Assembly: GCA_028285545.1 (NCBI GenBank)
Contig: JANQPA010000010.1
Location: 58,344-122,343, forward strand
Source of the DNA: Saprospiraceae bacterium
Lineage (GTDB): Bacteria; Bacteroidota; Bacteroidia; Chitinophagales; Saprospiraceae
DNA: 64,000 nt
Direction: 5' to 3'
In this document: piece by piece, positions 18,861-28,216 of the stretch
Numbering within the stretch: the first letter of the stretch is position 1
Layout of the letters: each line of letters opens with the position of its first letter
Notes under the pieces: generated by a model
Told to the model about the DNA's origin: nothing
Database searches by the model: none
What the model saw: the letters and a program-made list of their open reading frames with translations, nothing else
Program-made: the position numbers and the translations under genes

Positions 18861-20741
18861 ATGCTAAAAAACCTTTTCACCCTTTTGTTGCTTCTGGGTC
18901 TTAGTTTTCAAGTAAGCCAGGCCCAGACCATTGATGAAAACCGACAATTTTTTAAGGAAAATTATGAAAAAGAGGAGATCTATATCACGATGCGTGATGG
19001 AATTAAGCTATTTACGGCGGTATATACTCCAAAAGATAAAACACAGTCGTATCCTTTGCTCATGATGCGCACTCCCTATAGCTGTTCTCCCTATGGTCTT
19101 GATGATTACACCAACAGGGTCCCTGATTTTTATCCTCACTTAATGACTGAAGGTTATATTTTTGTCTTTCAAGATGTACGTGGTAAGTATATGTCAGAAG
19201 GAGAGTATGTAGATGTCCGGCCTTTTATCCCCAATAAAACAGCTAAGCAAACCGATGATAATAGTGATACCTATGATGCCATCGATTGGTTGGTTAAGAA
19301 TGTTGAAAACAATAATGGAAGAGTAGGTGTTTTCGGTATTTCTTATCCTGGCTTTTATTCTACTATGGCCTTACCGGAGGCACATCCGGCCTTAAAAGCA
19401 GTATCGCCTCAGGCACCTGTAACCGATTGGTTTATTGGTGATGACTTTCACCATAACGGCGCCTTTTTTCTAATGGATGCCTTCCGTTTTTATTCTTCCT
19501 TTGGCCGGCCACGTCCGGAGCCCACAACGGAAAGAAAGCCTAGCCTGGTAGAGCAGACCATGGAAGATAATTATGCCTTCTTTATGGAATTGGGACCTAT
19601 TAAGAATGTTAAAACCAAATATTTTGGCGATAGTATCAAATTCTGGAATGACCTAATGGCCCATCCCAACCTGGATGAGTTTTGGAAAGCTCGTAATCCG
19701 CGCCCACATCTCAAAAATGTGACGCCTTCCGTAATGACGGTGGGTGGTTTTTTTGATGCAGAAGATAGCTTTGGACCTTTTGGAGTATATCGGGCTGTTG
19801 AAGAACAGAATAGCTCTAACACCGAAAATCGCCTGGTTATGGGCCCCTGGTTTCATGGTCAATGGTACCGAGGTACTGGAGATCGAATGGGGAATGTATT
19901 TTGGGGATTTAACTCAACTGATTATTACAAACAGCATATTGAACTGCCTTTCTTTAATTATTACCTCAAAGAAAAAGGGGATATGAATCTTCCAGAGGCT
20001 TCTATATTTCTAACCGGTGAAAATACATGGAATGCTTATGATGATTGGCCTCCAAAAGGAGCAGTCGAAAAAACTCTTTATTTCCATCCAAAAGGAGGCT
20101 TGTCTTTTGACTCCCCAGGAGGTTCGGAAAGCTTTGATGAATATGTGGCGGACCCCAATCGCCCCGTACCCTATACTGAAGATGTTCACATGAATCGTAC
20201 GCGGGAATACATGACCGATGATCAGCGTTTTGCCAGCCGCCGTCCGGATGTTATGGTTTATGAATCGGATATTCTGGAAGAAGACGTAACACTTACCGGG
20301 CCCATTACTGCTAAGTTGTTTGTTACAACTACCGGTACCGATGCCGATTACGTGGTTAAGTTAATAGATGTTTTTCCGGATTTGCTGCCAAACTACACGC
20401 CCAATGAGAAGGCCGTTCCCATGGGAGGCTACCAAATGATGGTTAGAGGGGATGTTTTTAGAGGCCGTTTTAGAAACAGCTTTGAAAAGCCGGAGGCATT
20501 TACACCTGGGAAGGTCACCGAAGTTGAATTTACCATGCCCGATGTTGGTCATACCTTTAAAAAAGGGCACCGAATCATGATTCAGGTTCAGAATTCCTGG
20601 TTCCCACTGGTAGATCGCAATCCGCAGAAGTTCGTGAATATTTATGAGTGTGATGAAGAGGATTTCCAGAAGGCGACACACCGGATCTACCATGATTCTA
20701 GTAGGCCGTCGCAATTAAAAGTAACGGTCTTAGAAAAATAA
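18861..20741 (+). CDS. CocE/NonD family hydrolase (X-Pro dipeptidyl-peptidase S15-like), exported
   Basis: 626 residues from the ATG at 18861, chosen because it begins a good signal peptide ending VSQAQ; the longer frame from 18762 adds 33 residues without a sensible export signal. The alpha/beta-hydrolase core has GISYPG with nucleophile Ser161. GFFDAED near residue 300 probably carries the catalytic Asp, and GPWFHGQW carries the catalytic His. The C-terminal third is the beta-sandwich domain typical of CocE and S15 peptidases (LTGPITAKLFVTTTGTDADYVVKL, KGHRIMIQVQNSWFP). Members hydrolyse acyl esters or amides, including dipeptides and acylated beta-lactams; the substrate is not readable. 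It is followed after 76 bp by a permease gene on the same strand. Confidence 0.9.
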   Translation: MLKNLFTLLLLLGLSFQVSQAQTIDENRQFFKENYEKEEIYITMRDGIKLFTAVYTPKDKTQSYPLLMMRTPYSCSPYGLDDYTNRVPDFYPHLMTEGYIFVFQDVRGKYMSEGEYVDVRPFIPNKTAKQTDDNSDTYDAIDWLVKNVENNNGRVGVFGISYPGFYSTMALPEAHPALKAVSPQAPVTDWFIGDDFHHNGAFFLMDAFRFYSSFGRPRPEPTTERKPSLVEQTMEDNYAFFMELGPIKNVKTKYFGDSIKFWNDLMAHPNLDEFWKARNPRPHLKNVTPSVMTVGGFFDAEDSFGPFGVYRAVEEQNSSNTENRLVMGPWFHGQWYRGTGDRMGNVFWGFNSTDYYKQHIELPFFNYYLKEKGDMNLPEASIFLTGENTWNAYDDWPPKGAVEKTLYFHPKGGLSFDSPGGSESFDEYVADPNRPVPYTEDVHMNRTREYMTDDQRFASRRPDVMVYESDILEEDVTLTGPITAKLFVTTTGTDADYVVKLIDVFPDLLPNYTPNEKAVPMGGYQMMVRGDVFRGRFRNSFEKPEAFTPGKVTEVEFTMPDVGHTFKKGHRIMIQVQNSWFPLVDRNPQKFVNIYECDEEDFQKATHRIYHDSSRPSQLKVTVLEK

Positions 20742-20817
20742 ATAGACGTTTTGCGAATCAGATATTTTGAAAAGCCCGTGCTATAAACAGGGGTTTTATG
20801 ATTTTTTATAAAAAAAT

Positions 20818-23265
20818 ATGCTTTACAATTATCTAAAAATATCTCTGCGAAACATCTCCAAGAATCGCATTTCCTCATTAATAAATATAATGGGGCTGGC
20901 TATCGGAATTGGGGGATGCCTGATCATTCTCCAGTTTGTTTCATTTGAACTGAGTTATAACAAGTTTCACGAAAACAGTGAGGACATATTCCGGATTTCC
21001 TATTCAAAAGAAAAAGACGGGGTTGAATCCTTTAATACAGTTCTGACCTACGCTGGTGTAGGGCCTTTGCTGAAAGATAACTTCCCAGAAGTTATCGATT
21101 TTGCACGGTTACATCCCATGAGGACCATTGCCGCAAAATCAGTAGTTACTTATCAGGATATTGTATTTGAAGAAAACCAGGTATATTATGCTGACCCATC
21201 ATTCCTGACCCTATTTTCCTTTAAAATGCTCGAAGGAGATCCGCTTAGGGCTTTAAACGAACAGTTTACAGTAGTCATTACGGAATCAACAGCACGAAAA
21301 TATTTTGGAGAATTATCAGCAATTGGAAAAATTCTAAGACTTGGCAACGACCTCAATTTCACAGTGACGGGTATAATCCAGGATGTTCCCATTAATTCGC
21401 ATGTGAAATTTGATTTCTTATTGTCACATTCCACTTTGAACTCGGTAATGCCAGATTACTGGACTGAATACAATATTACCAGGTTTCATGGCCATCTTTA
21501 TGTCCAAATGAAACCTCATACCGATATCGAATTATTTAAATCGAAGCTTCCAAAGTTTGTAGATGAGCAAGTTGGTGGCCTTGAATTAAAAAAGACAAAT
21601 ACTTTATTAAAGCTAGGCCTAATGCCCCTGGAAGATATCCACCTAAAATCAAATATTGAGCATGAATCAGAGATTAATGGGGATATAAGAACAGTCAATT
21701 ATTTTTCGATTATTGCAATGCTTATCTTATTAATTGCCTGGGTCAATTACATCAACCTCTCCACAGCCACAGCTATAGAAAGAGCTAATGAAGTTGGTGT
21801 CCGAAAAGTGTTAGGCGCTTTCCGTTGGCAGCTTACCAAACAATTCATTATCGAATCTGTACTTATTCAATTGGTAGCTATTTTTATTGCAATTGGATTG
21901 GTATTTGCGGCACAACCCTTTTTAAAAATATTCGGAGCAGCGCACATAATTTCTGGAAGCCTATGGTCAAATACAGCGTTCTGGATAGCCGTTTCCTTTT
22001 TGTTTATAGGAGGGGTTGTTTTTTCAGGATTATATCCGGCATTTATCTTGGCAGGATTCAAACCGGTAGACGTGCTAAAGGGAGGAAAATATAAATCAAG
22101 AAAAGGAGCGTTCTTAAGAAAAAGTTTAGTTGTTTTCCAATTTTCAGCATCTGTTGCTTTACTAATTGGCACCACTATTGTTTATCTGCAAATGAATTTT
22201 CTGAGAAACCAGGATTTGGGAGTCAACCTGGATAGGGCTATTGTTGTGCAAGCGCCTCTGTTAACAGATTCCACATATGATTCCCAAATCCAATCTTTTA
22301 AGTCTGAATTGATAAACAAAGCTTCGATAAACAGTGTCGTTGCAACTTTCGATATTCCAGGAAGAGAATTTAACTCTGCTGCATGGTATAAAAAACCCAA
22401 TGAAACAGATGATCTGGCTCAATTCTGTTATCGCACCTCTATGGACGAAGATTTTATTCCATCCATGGATATCGACCTCATTGCAGGTCGTAATTTTGTA
22501 GCTGGAGATCACAACCTTTCAACTATAATAAATAAGTCGGCTGCTCGTCTTTTAGGATTCCCCAGTGCGGAAGAAGCTGTCGGACATGAAATCCTGATCC
22601 TCGGAACCTCTGGCCCAGATAGGCATAAAATAATTGGTGTGATAAAGGATTACCATCATTTATCGCTAAAGCAAGAATATTCACCCCTGATAATCACCTA
22701 CTCCTCATCAACCAGTGATTATTTTATTGTCAAGTTTAATGTTGGAGATAATCCGGTCAAAAACATCCAACAAACGATATCACATGTGGAAGAAGAATTT
22801 AAATCCAGCTTTGTAGGAAATCCTTTGAACTACTTTTTCCTGGATCGTGAATTCGAGAAGCAGTATAATGCTGATCAGCAGTTTGGAAGTTTGTTTGGTA
22901 TTTTTGCCATTCTAGCCATCATAGTAGCCTGTCTAGGTCTCTTTGGTTTGTCGTCCTACACTGTACTGCGCAAAACCAAAGAAATTGGAATCAGGAAGGT
23001 ACTTGGATCTTCGGTGATCCGAATTCTGGTTCTCTTATGGAAAGATTATCTCATCCTTGTTTTAATAGCCAATCTGATATCCTGGCCCATTATTTATTAT
23101 CTGATGCGAAACTGGTTGGACGGTTTTGTAGAACATATTCCTCTGTATTGGTGGTTATTCCCAATTGCAGGGATATTGATTACCCTTATTGCTTTGCTCA
23201 CGGTAAGTACTCATTCTATAAAAGCTGCTACAAGAAATCCGGTTAAGTCTTTGAGGTATGAGTAA
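20818..23265 (+). CDS. MacB/FtsX-type ABC transporter permease
   Basis: 815 residues with two FtsX units, the common Bacteroidota 800-residue form. The first transmembrane segment is near 20-45 (ISSLINIMGLAIGIGGCLIILQF), then a MacB periplasmic core domain, a first FtsX membrane block around 295-430 containing NEVGVRKVLGA, a second periplasmic domain, and a final FtsX block with KEIGIRKVLGSS near 720. No ATPase gene is adjacent, so it must pair with an ATPase encoded elsewhere or act in an efflux or mechanotransmission complex. Upstream is the CocE hydrolase; downstream a SusC/SusD pair after 387 bp. Whether they form a functional unit is not shown. Confidence 0.93.
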   Translation: MLYNYLKISLRNISKNRISSLINIMGLAIGIGGCLIILQFVSFELSYNKFHENSEDIFRISYSKEKDGVESFNTVLTYAGVGPLLKDNFPEVIDFARLHPMRTIAAKSVVTYQDIVFEENQVYYADPSFLTLFSFKMLEGDPLRALNEQFTVVITESTARKYFGELSAIGKILRLGNDLNFTVTGIIQDVPINSHVKFDFLLSHSTLNSVMPDYWTEYNITRFHGHLYVQMKPHTDIELFKSKLPKFVDEQVGGLELKKTNTLLKLGLMPLEDIHLKSNIEHESEINGDIRTVNYFSIIAMLILLIAWVNYINLSTATAIERANEVGVRKVLGAFRWQLTKQFIIESVLIQLVAIFIAIGLVFAAQPFLKIFGAAHIISGSLWSNTAFWIAVSFLFIGGVVFSGLYPAFILAGFKPVDVLKGGKYKSRKGAFLRKSLVVFQFSASVALLIGTTIVYLQMNFLRNQDLGVNLDRAIVVQAPLLTDSTYDSQIQSFKSELINKASINSVVATFDIPGREFNSAAWYKKPNETDDLAQFCYRTSMDEDFIPSMDIDLIAGRNFVAGDHNLSTIINKSAARLLGFPSAEEAVGHEILILGTSGPDRHKIIGVIKDYHHLSLKQEYSPLIITYSSSTSDYFIVKFNVGDNPVKNIQQTISHVEEEFKSSFVGNPLNYFFLDREFEKQYNADQQFGSLFGIFAILAIIVACLGLFGLSSYTVLRKTKEIGIRKVLGSSVIRILVLLWKDYLILVLIANLISWPIIYYLMRNWLDGFVEHIPLYWWLFPIAGILITLIALLTVSTHSIKAATRNPVKSLRYE

Positions 23266-23652
23266 TGAATTGATTTCGGTATACGGGTTTGTTTAAAAAC
23301 TAAAATTTTAGTTTTTATTTCAATATATTCCCTCTATTTTAACAGAGTAAAGAAGTCTAATGACGAGGTTTATTAGACATTTTGAATCGGTTCGTCTTAA
23401 CTTAGTGTCAAACCCCAAACTTCTTTCCCATCTTACGAAAAGCAAGAAAATACCAGAATTTTAAAAAATAGTACTAATTCCTCAGATTGAAATTTTTACT
23501 TTTGTTTATAGGAGGGTTACTACTTTTTTTTATATTTAACTCGAATTAACCAATATATCATTTCTAGTCCCACGAACTTACCACGACAATATTTTTATAC
23601 CTGACTGATTTGTAAGGATCTGCTTTTTTTACATTCACAAAAAATTTGACGT
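23266..23652. promoter_or_regulatory. Leader region of the SusC/SusD pair
   Basis: 387 bp without a gene. At 23295-23316 there is a perfect 22-bp AT palindrome (AAAAACTAAAA and its complement) that may end the permease transcript. TACTTTTG at 23497-23504 fits the Bacteroidota -7 box, but no good -33 TTTG stands at the usual distance, so the SusC promoter is only tentatively placed there. The last 150 bp could form a long 5' untranslated leader. Confidence 0.35.
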
Positions 23653-26600
23653 ATGAAGCAGATTTTTTCCAAACTATTTGTCATTGTTATGTTCCTGCTT
23701 GGGGTTCAGGCTGCACATGCACAGTTTACTGCCACAGGAACGATTACCGATGAAGCTGGTGAAGCTTTGATCGGCGCAACAGTTCAAGTAAAAGGGACTG
23801 TAATAGGTACTACGACTGATATTGATGGATCTTTTAGTATCCAAGTCAGTTCTAATCAAGCGACTCTTGTCATTTCTTATACCGGTTTTACCGATCAAGA
23901 AGTGGAGGTGAGCGCTGCTAACCCAACGGCCAATGTTACGTTGGCTTCTTCAGTTGAACAACTCTCTGAGGTAGTTGTAGTAGGATATGGTGAAACCAGA
24001 CGGGAAGCCATTACCGGATCTGTAACTTCTCTAAAATCAGAGCAGATTGAGCAAGTTCCTTTAGCTTCTGTTGAGCAAGCTCTTCAGGGAAATATTGCTG
24101 GTTTACAGTCGGTTGCAGGTAGTGGACAGCCTGGAGCTAATGTTCAAATTCGAATTCGTGGTATTGGTTCAATTTCTGCCTCTAGTGAACCATTATACGT
24201 TATCGATGGAATTCCTGTAACAGCTGGTGATATTAGCCGTATTAACACCACTGCTAATACAATGGCATCTTTAAACCCGAATGATATTGCTCAGGTTACC
24301 GTATTAAAGGATGCAGCTGCAACCTCTATTTATGGTGCTCGTGGTGCCAATGGGGTAATTCTGATCACGACTAAGAGTGGTAGAAGTGGTAAGCCAAAAA
24401 TTGACCTTAGAACACAGATAGGGTTCAATGATTGGGCAGTATCTGAAAACAGACGTTTAAAAACACTGACTTCAGAGCAGTATACAGAGATGTATTTAGA
24501 GGGGTGGATGAATCGTGGAGAAACTGTTGAAAGAGCAATGGAGCGCTTTGAGAATCACTATCCAGGGGCTGTTAACTTTGGACCTAATGGAGAAATTCAA
24601 CAAATCAATGTAGAATCCAATTGGATTGATGCTGTTACCAGAACCGGAATAAACCAAAGTTATGATCTAAGTGTAAGTGGAGGAAATGATGCCGTAACTT
24701 ATTATGGATCTGCTGCTTATTTTAGTCAGGAATCTCCAATTATTTATTCAGGCTTGGATCGCTATTCTTCTCGTTTGAATCTTCGTGTTAAAGCAAACGA
24801 ACGTCTTACCATTTCTAATAACATAACCATTTCGAAACTCGATCAATTTGGTGCCAGTGGAGGATCCTTCTGGGCAAATCCAATATATAATGGATACTTT
24901 TTGGCACCAGTTATTCCAATTTATGATGATCAGGGCCGTGCCTATGGCGATCACAAAAACTTCTTCATGGGTGGAAATAATCCAGTTGGTAGTTTGAGTG
25001 GTGATGATGACCGTAATTTGGAGCAGATCCGTATCATGGATAACCTTACTGGAGAATATGAAATCGCCAAAGGTTTAAAATTCAAAACTGCTTGGGCATT
25101 TGACCTTATCAATCTGCAGGAAGAATATTACCGTAACCCACGTTATGGAGATGGCAGAAACGTAAATGGTATTAATAGAGAATCTACTATTAATGAGTTG
25201 AACTGGATTGGAACTCAAACTCTTAATTATACCACCTCATTTAATGAGAGCCATAATTTGACTGCTCTTGTTGGATATGAGGCTCAGAAAAACAGACGTA
25301 AGCGGGTACTGGCACAGGGAGAACAATTCCCTAATGGAGAACTTCGTACCCTTGAAAATGCAGCTACTCCTACTAATGCAACCAGTGATATTACCCAATA
25401 TTCATTCGAGTCCGTTTTCTCCAGACTAGACTATAATTACAATTATAAATATTATCTGACGGCTTCTATCCGTCGTGATGGTTCGTCCAGATTTGGTGTT
25501 AATAATCGATATGGTACATTCTGGTCGGTTGGGGCATCTTGGAGAATAGATCAGGAACCTTTTATTGAAAATGCTACCTTCATTAATGATTTGAAACTTC
25601 GTACCAGTTATGGAACGAATGGTAATGCGGGTATTGGTAATTTCCGCCACCTTCCATTATTTGGCTTTGGTGCTGATTATGATGGATCTCCTGGTGGTTT
25701 TCCAGATGAAATTGGTAATGTTAACCTAACTTGGGAGACCTCTACCAACTTCAATATTGGAGTAGATTTTGGATTGTTTAATTTCCTTTCTGGTACTGTT
25801 GAATACTTTAACAGAGAATCTGACAACCTATTATTGGATCGCCCAATTTCTTCTACGACTGGTTTTACCGTATTAACCCAAAACTTTGGTGCAATGCGTA
25901 ACAGTGGTTTAGAAGTGACCCTGGATGCAACCCTCATCAGTGGGCAAGACTTCCAGTGGAGCTTTGGTGGTAACCTTACCTTCTTGAAAAATGAAGTAAC
26001 CAGATTAGATGAAGAAATCGTTACTGGAACGAAAATTAGAAGGGAAGGGTTGGACTTCCAGTCCTATTACCTATATGAATGGGCTGGAGTAGATCCTGCC
26101 ACAGGTACTCCTCTTTGGTATACAGATGAAACGGAATCCACTACAACAGGAAGTATTAATGATGCGACAAGATTCGTTTCCGGAAGAAGTGCTACTCCTG
26201 ATTTCTTTGGTGGTTTCAATACCAATTTAAGCTTTAAAGGTTTAACTCTTGATGCTCAATTTTCTCTTTCCTTTGGTAATTATCTTTATGATGCTACCGC
26301 TCGCTTCGTTCAGGGAGATGGTGGTTTGACTCCTCGTAGCCAGACCAATCTTAATCTTAAGCGCTGGAGGAATCCAGGAGATATTACCGATGTACCATTT
26401 TTCAGATGGGGTGGCAATAACAACAGTAATGTTGCTAACATGACGCGTTGGTTACATGACGGTTCCTTTATCAGATTGAGAAACCTTACGCTTGCTTACA
26501 CCCTTCCTCAAAACTTGATTTCTAAGGCAGGTATTCGCTCAGCCAGAGTTTATATGAGAGGAGTTAACCTCCTGACCTGGACTAGAGATGAGAATCTTTA

Positions 26601-26691
26601 TTTGGATCCTGAAGCACAAATCAGTGGTATTGTATCTTCACCAATACCTAATTTGAAAACCATTTCCTTTGGTATTGATTTAGGCTTTTAA
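23653..26691 (+). CDS. SusC/RagA-family TonB-linked outer-membrane transporter
   Basis: 1012 residues. Signal peptide ending AAHAQ; an N-terminal carboxypeptidase-regulatory-like domain (about 25-105, GEALIGATVQVKGT, TTDIDGSFSI); a plug with the TonB-box-region sequence EVVVVGYGETRREAITGSV and the family motif IRIRGIGSISASSEPLYVIDGIP; and a long beta-barrel ending in LKTISFGIDLGF with a terminal aromatic residue, as expected for Bam insertion. It forms the TonB-dependent pore that takes up a substrate delivered by the SusD lipoprotein encoded 20 bp downstream. No glycosidase, sulfatase or other polysaccharide-degrading gene is adjacent, so the substrate may be peptide, glycan or cofactor. Confidence 0.97.
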   Translation: MKQIFSKLFVIVMFLLGVQAAHAQFTATGTITDEAGEALIGATVQVKGTVIGTTTDIDGSFSIQVSSNQATLVISYTGFTDQEVEVSAANPTANVTLASSVEQLSEVVVVGYGETRREAITGSVTSLKSEQIEQVPLASVEQALQGNIAGLQSVAGSGQPGANVQIRIRGIGSISASSEPLYVIDGIPVTAGDISRINTTANTMASLNPNDIAQVTVLKDAAATSIYGARGANGVILITTKSGRSGKPKIDLRTQIGFNDWAVSENRRLKTLTSEQYTEMYLEGWMNRGETVERAMERFENHYPGAVNFGPNGEIQQINVESNWIDAVTRTGINQSYDLSVSGGNDAVTYYGSAAYFSQESPIIYSGLDRYSSRLNLRVKANERLTISNNITISKLDQFGASGGSFWANPIYNGYFLAPVIPIYDDQGRAYGDHKNFFMGGNNPVGSLSGDDDRNLEQIRIMDNLTGEYEIAKGLKFKTAWAFDLINLQEEYYRNPRYGDGRNVNGINRESTINELNWIGTQTLNYTTSFNESHNLTALVGYEAQKNRRKRVLAQGEQFPNGELRTLENAATPTNATSDITQYSFESVFSRLDYNYNYKYYLTASIRRDGSSRFGVNNRYGTFWSVGASWRIDQEPFIENATFINDLKLRTSYGTNGNAGIGNFRHLPLFGFGADYDGSPGGFPDEIGNVNLTWETSTNFNIGVDFGLFNFLSGTVEYFNRESDNLLLDRPISSTTGFTVLTQNFGAMRNSGLEVTLDATLISGQDFQWSFGGNLTFLKNEVTRLDEEIVTGTKIRREGLDFQSYYLYEWAGVDPATGTPLWYTDETESTTTGSINDATRFVSGRSATPDFFGGFNTNLSFKGLTLDAQFSLSFGNYLYDATARFVQGDGGLTPRSQTNLNLKRWRNPGDITDVPFFRWGGNNNSNVANMTRWLHDGSFIRLRNLTLAYTLPQNLISKAGIRSARVYMRGVNLLTWTRDENLYLDPEAQISGIVSSPIPNLKTISFGIDLGF

Positions 26692-26711
26692 TTCATCTAA
26701 AAACTTTGAAA

Positions 26712-28121
26712 ATGAATATTATGTTAAAAAAATATATAATTTATCCATTTGTTGTAATCGCGCTACTAGTAGCTTCTTCATGTGATGAAGAATTCTTGGA
26801 ATTACAACCTTCTGGTGCTTCTGATTTGAATTCAGCTATCCAGAATATAGACGGTTACCGTTCAGCCATGAATGGTGTTTATAGTGGCCTTCAATCTTCG
26901 AATTATTATGGACGTTACTTTATTTTGGTTCCGGATGTAATGGCTGACGATGTTAAACAAAATGCCCAGGCTAACCGTGCCAGAGAGTATTCCGATTATG
27001 TAGGATTCTCAGAGCATTTTATTGCTTCTGGTATTTTTAATACACTTTATAATGTAATCAACAGAGCCAATACGGTCATTAATGCTGAAACAGAGGTTCC
27101 CGCCGCCGTCCAGGGGCAAAAGGATCAATTCAGAGGAGAGGCACTTGCTGTTAGAGGTTTGGCTCACTTTGATTTAGTTAGAATATATGGCCAGCATTAT
27201 GGCTTTACTAATGATAACAGTCATCTTGGTGTACCCATCGTTACTGAATTTGATCAGGATGCCAAACCTGCTCGTAGTACAGTGGCACAGGTTTATGCCC
27301 AGGTGATTAGTGATCTGGAACAGGGAGTCTCTCTAATGAATGAAGTTCAATCTTCTGCTGGTAGAATGTCTAAAGAAGCTGCACAAGCTCTTTTAGCTAG
27401 AGTTCACCTATATATGGGAGATTGGGCCAAGGCCGAACAATTGGCCTCTTCCGTAATTAATAGTGGTAAATATTCACTTGTTGCTACCGATCAATATGTT
27501 TCAGGATGGAGTAGTCAATCAACTTCTGAATCTATCCTTTCCGTTTTCTTCCGTAATGATGATGACAATGGTTCAGATGCATTAGGTCGTATGTACATCG
27601 TTGAAGGCTATGGTGACTATTTACCTTCTCAAGACGTTATCGGACTTATTCCTGAGGGTGATGTTCGCTTAGGGGTATTCAAAGAAGATGAGAACCTAAG
27701 TGGAGCTCTTGGAAGCGTTCGTATGGATAAATTTCCAGATCCAGCTACCCAAAATAGCACTCCTATCGTACGTTTATCAGAAATGTATCTGATCCGTGCC
27801 GAAGCACGTGCTATGCAAAATAATGACACTGGCGCTCAGGAGGATGTTACTTTGATTCGTCAACGTGGTTTACCTACCGCTGATGCAGTAACAGCTACCG
27901 GCGAAGCTCTATTGGATGAAATTGCAACGGAACGTCGTATAGAATTAATGTTTGAAGGTCATCGTCTGTGGGATTTGATGCGTAAAAAACAAGGCGTCTC
28001 CCGTACAGACTGTACCAACTTGATTTGTGAAATTCCTTATCCTAATGATCGTTTCATTTTGCCTATTCCTCAAAGAGAAATAGATGCAAATGAAAATATG
28101 GTACAGAATTCTAGCTATTAG
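26712..28121 (+). CDS. SusD/RagB-family surface lipoprotein
   Basis: About 470 residues. The frame opens with TTG at 26706, but ATG at 26712 or 26721 is more likely; either gives a lipoprotein signal with LVASSC. The mature start CDEEFLELQPSG is characteristic of SusD. The helical TPR-like core contains FRGEALAVRGLAHFDLVRIYG, and the C-terminal block is LMFEGHRLWDLMRKK, typical for RagB/SusD. The protein caps the SusC barrel on the cell surface and binds the ligand. It follows SusC by 20 bp in one operon and is closed by a strong intrinsic terminator. Length is at the short end of the family, typically 450-600 residues. Confidence 0.97.
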   Translation: MNIMLKKYIIYPFVVIALLVASSCDEEFLELQPSGASDLNSAIQNIDGYRSAMNGVYSGLQSSNYYGRYFILVPDVMADDVKQNAQANRAREYSDYVGFSEHFIASGIFNTLYNVINRANTVINAETEVPAAVQGQKDQFRGEALAVRGLAHFDLVRIYGQHYGFTNDNSHLGVPIVTEFDQDAKPARSTVAQVYAQVISDLEQGVSLMNEVQSSAGRMSKEAAQALLARVHLYMGDWAKAEQLASSVINSGKYSLVATDQYVSGWSSQSTSESILSVFFRNDDDNGSDALGRMYIVEGYGDYLPSQDVIGLIPEGDVRLGVFKEDENLSGALGSVRMDKFPDPATQNSTPIVRLSEMYLIRAEARAMQNNDTGAQEDVTLIRQRGLPTADAVTATGEALLDEIATERRIELMFEGHRLWDLMRKKQGVSRTDCTNLICEIPYPNDRFILPIPQREIDANENMVQNSSY

Positions 28122-28139
28122 GATTTAGTATCTTGAAAA

Positions 28140-28180
28140 AAAAAGAGTCCTGCCGAAGTTCGGTAGGGCTCTTTTTTTTT
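28140..28180 (+). terminator. Intrinsic terminator of the SusC/SusD operon
   Basis: A-rich lead, 14-bp stem AGAGTCCTGCCGAA / TTCGGTAGGGCTCT at 28144-28172 (two G-U pairs) with a tiny loop, then nine T residues. It lies just after the SusD stop. Confidence 0.9.
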
Positions 28181-28216
28181 GCTTCTGATAAATAGCATTA
28201 TAGCACTAATGATATT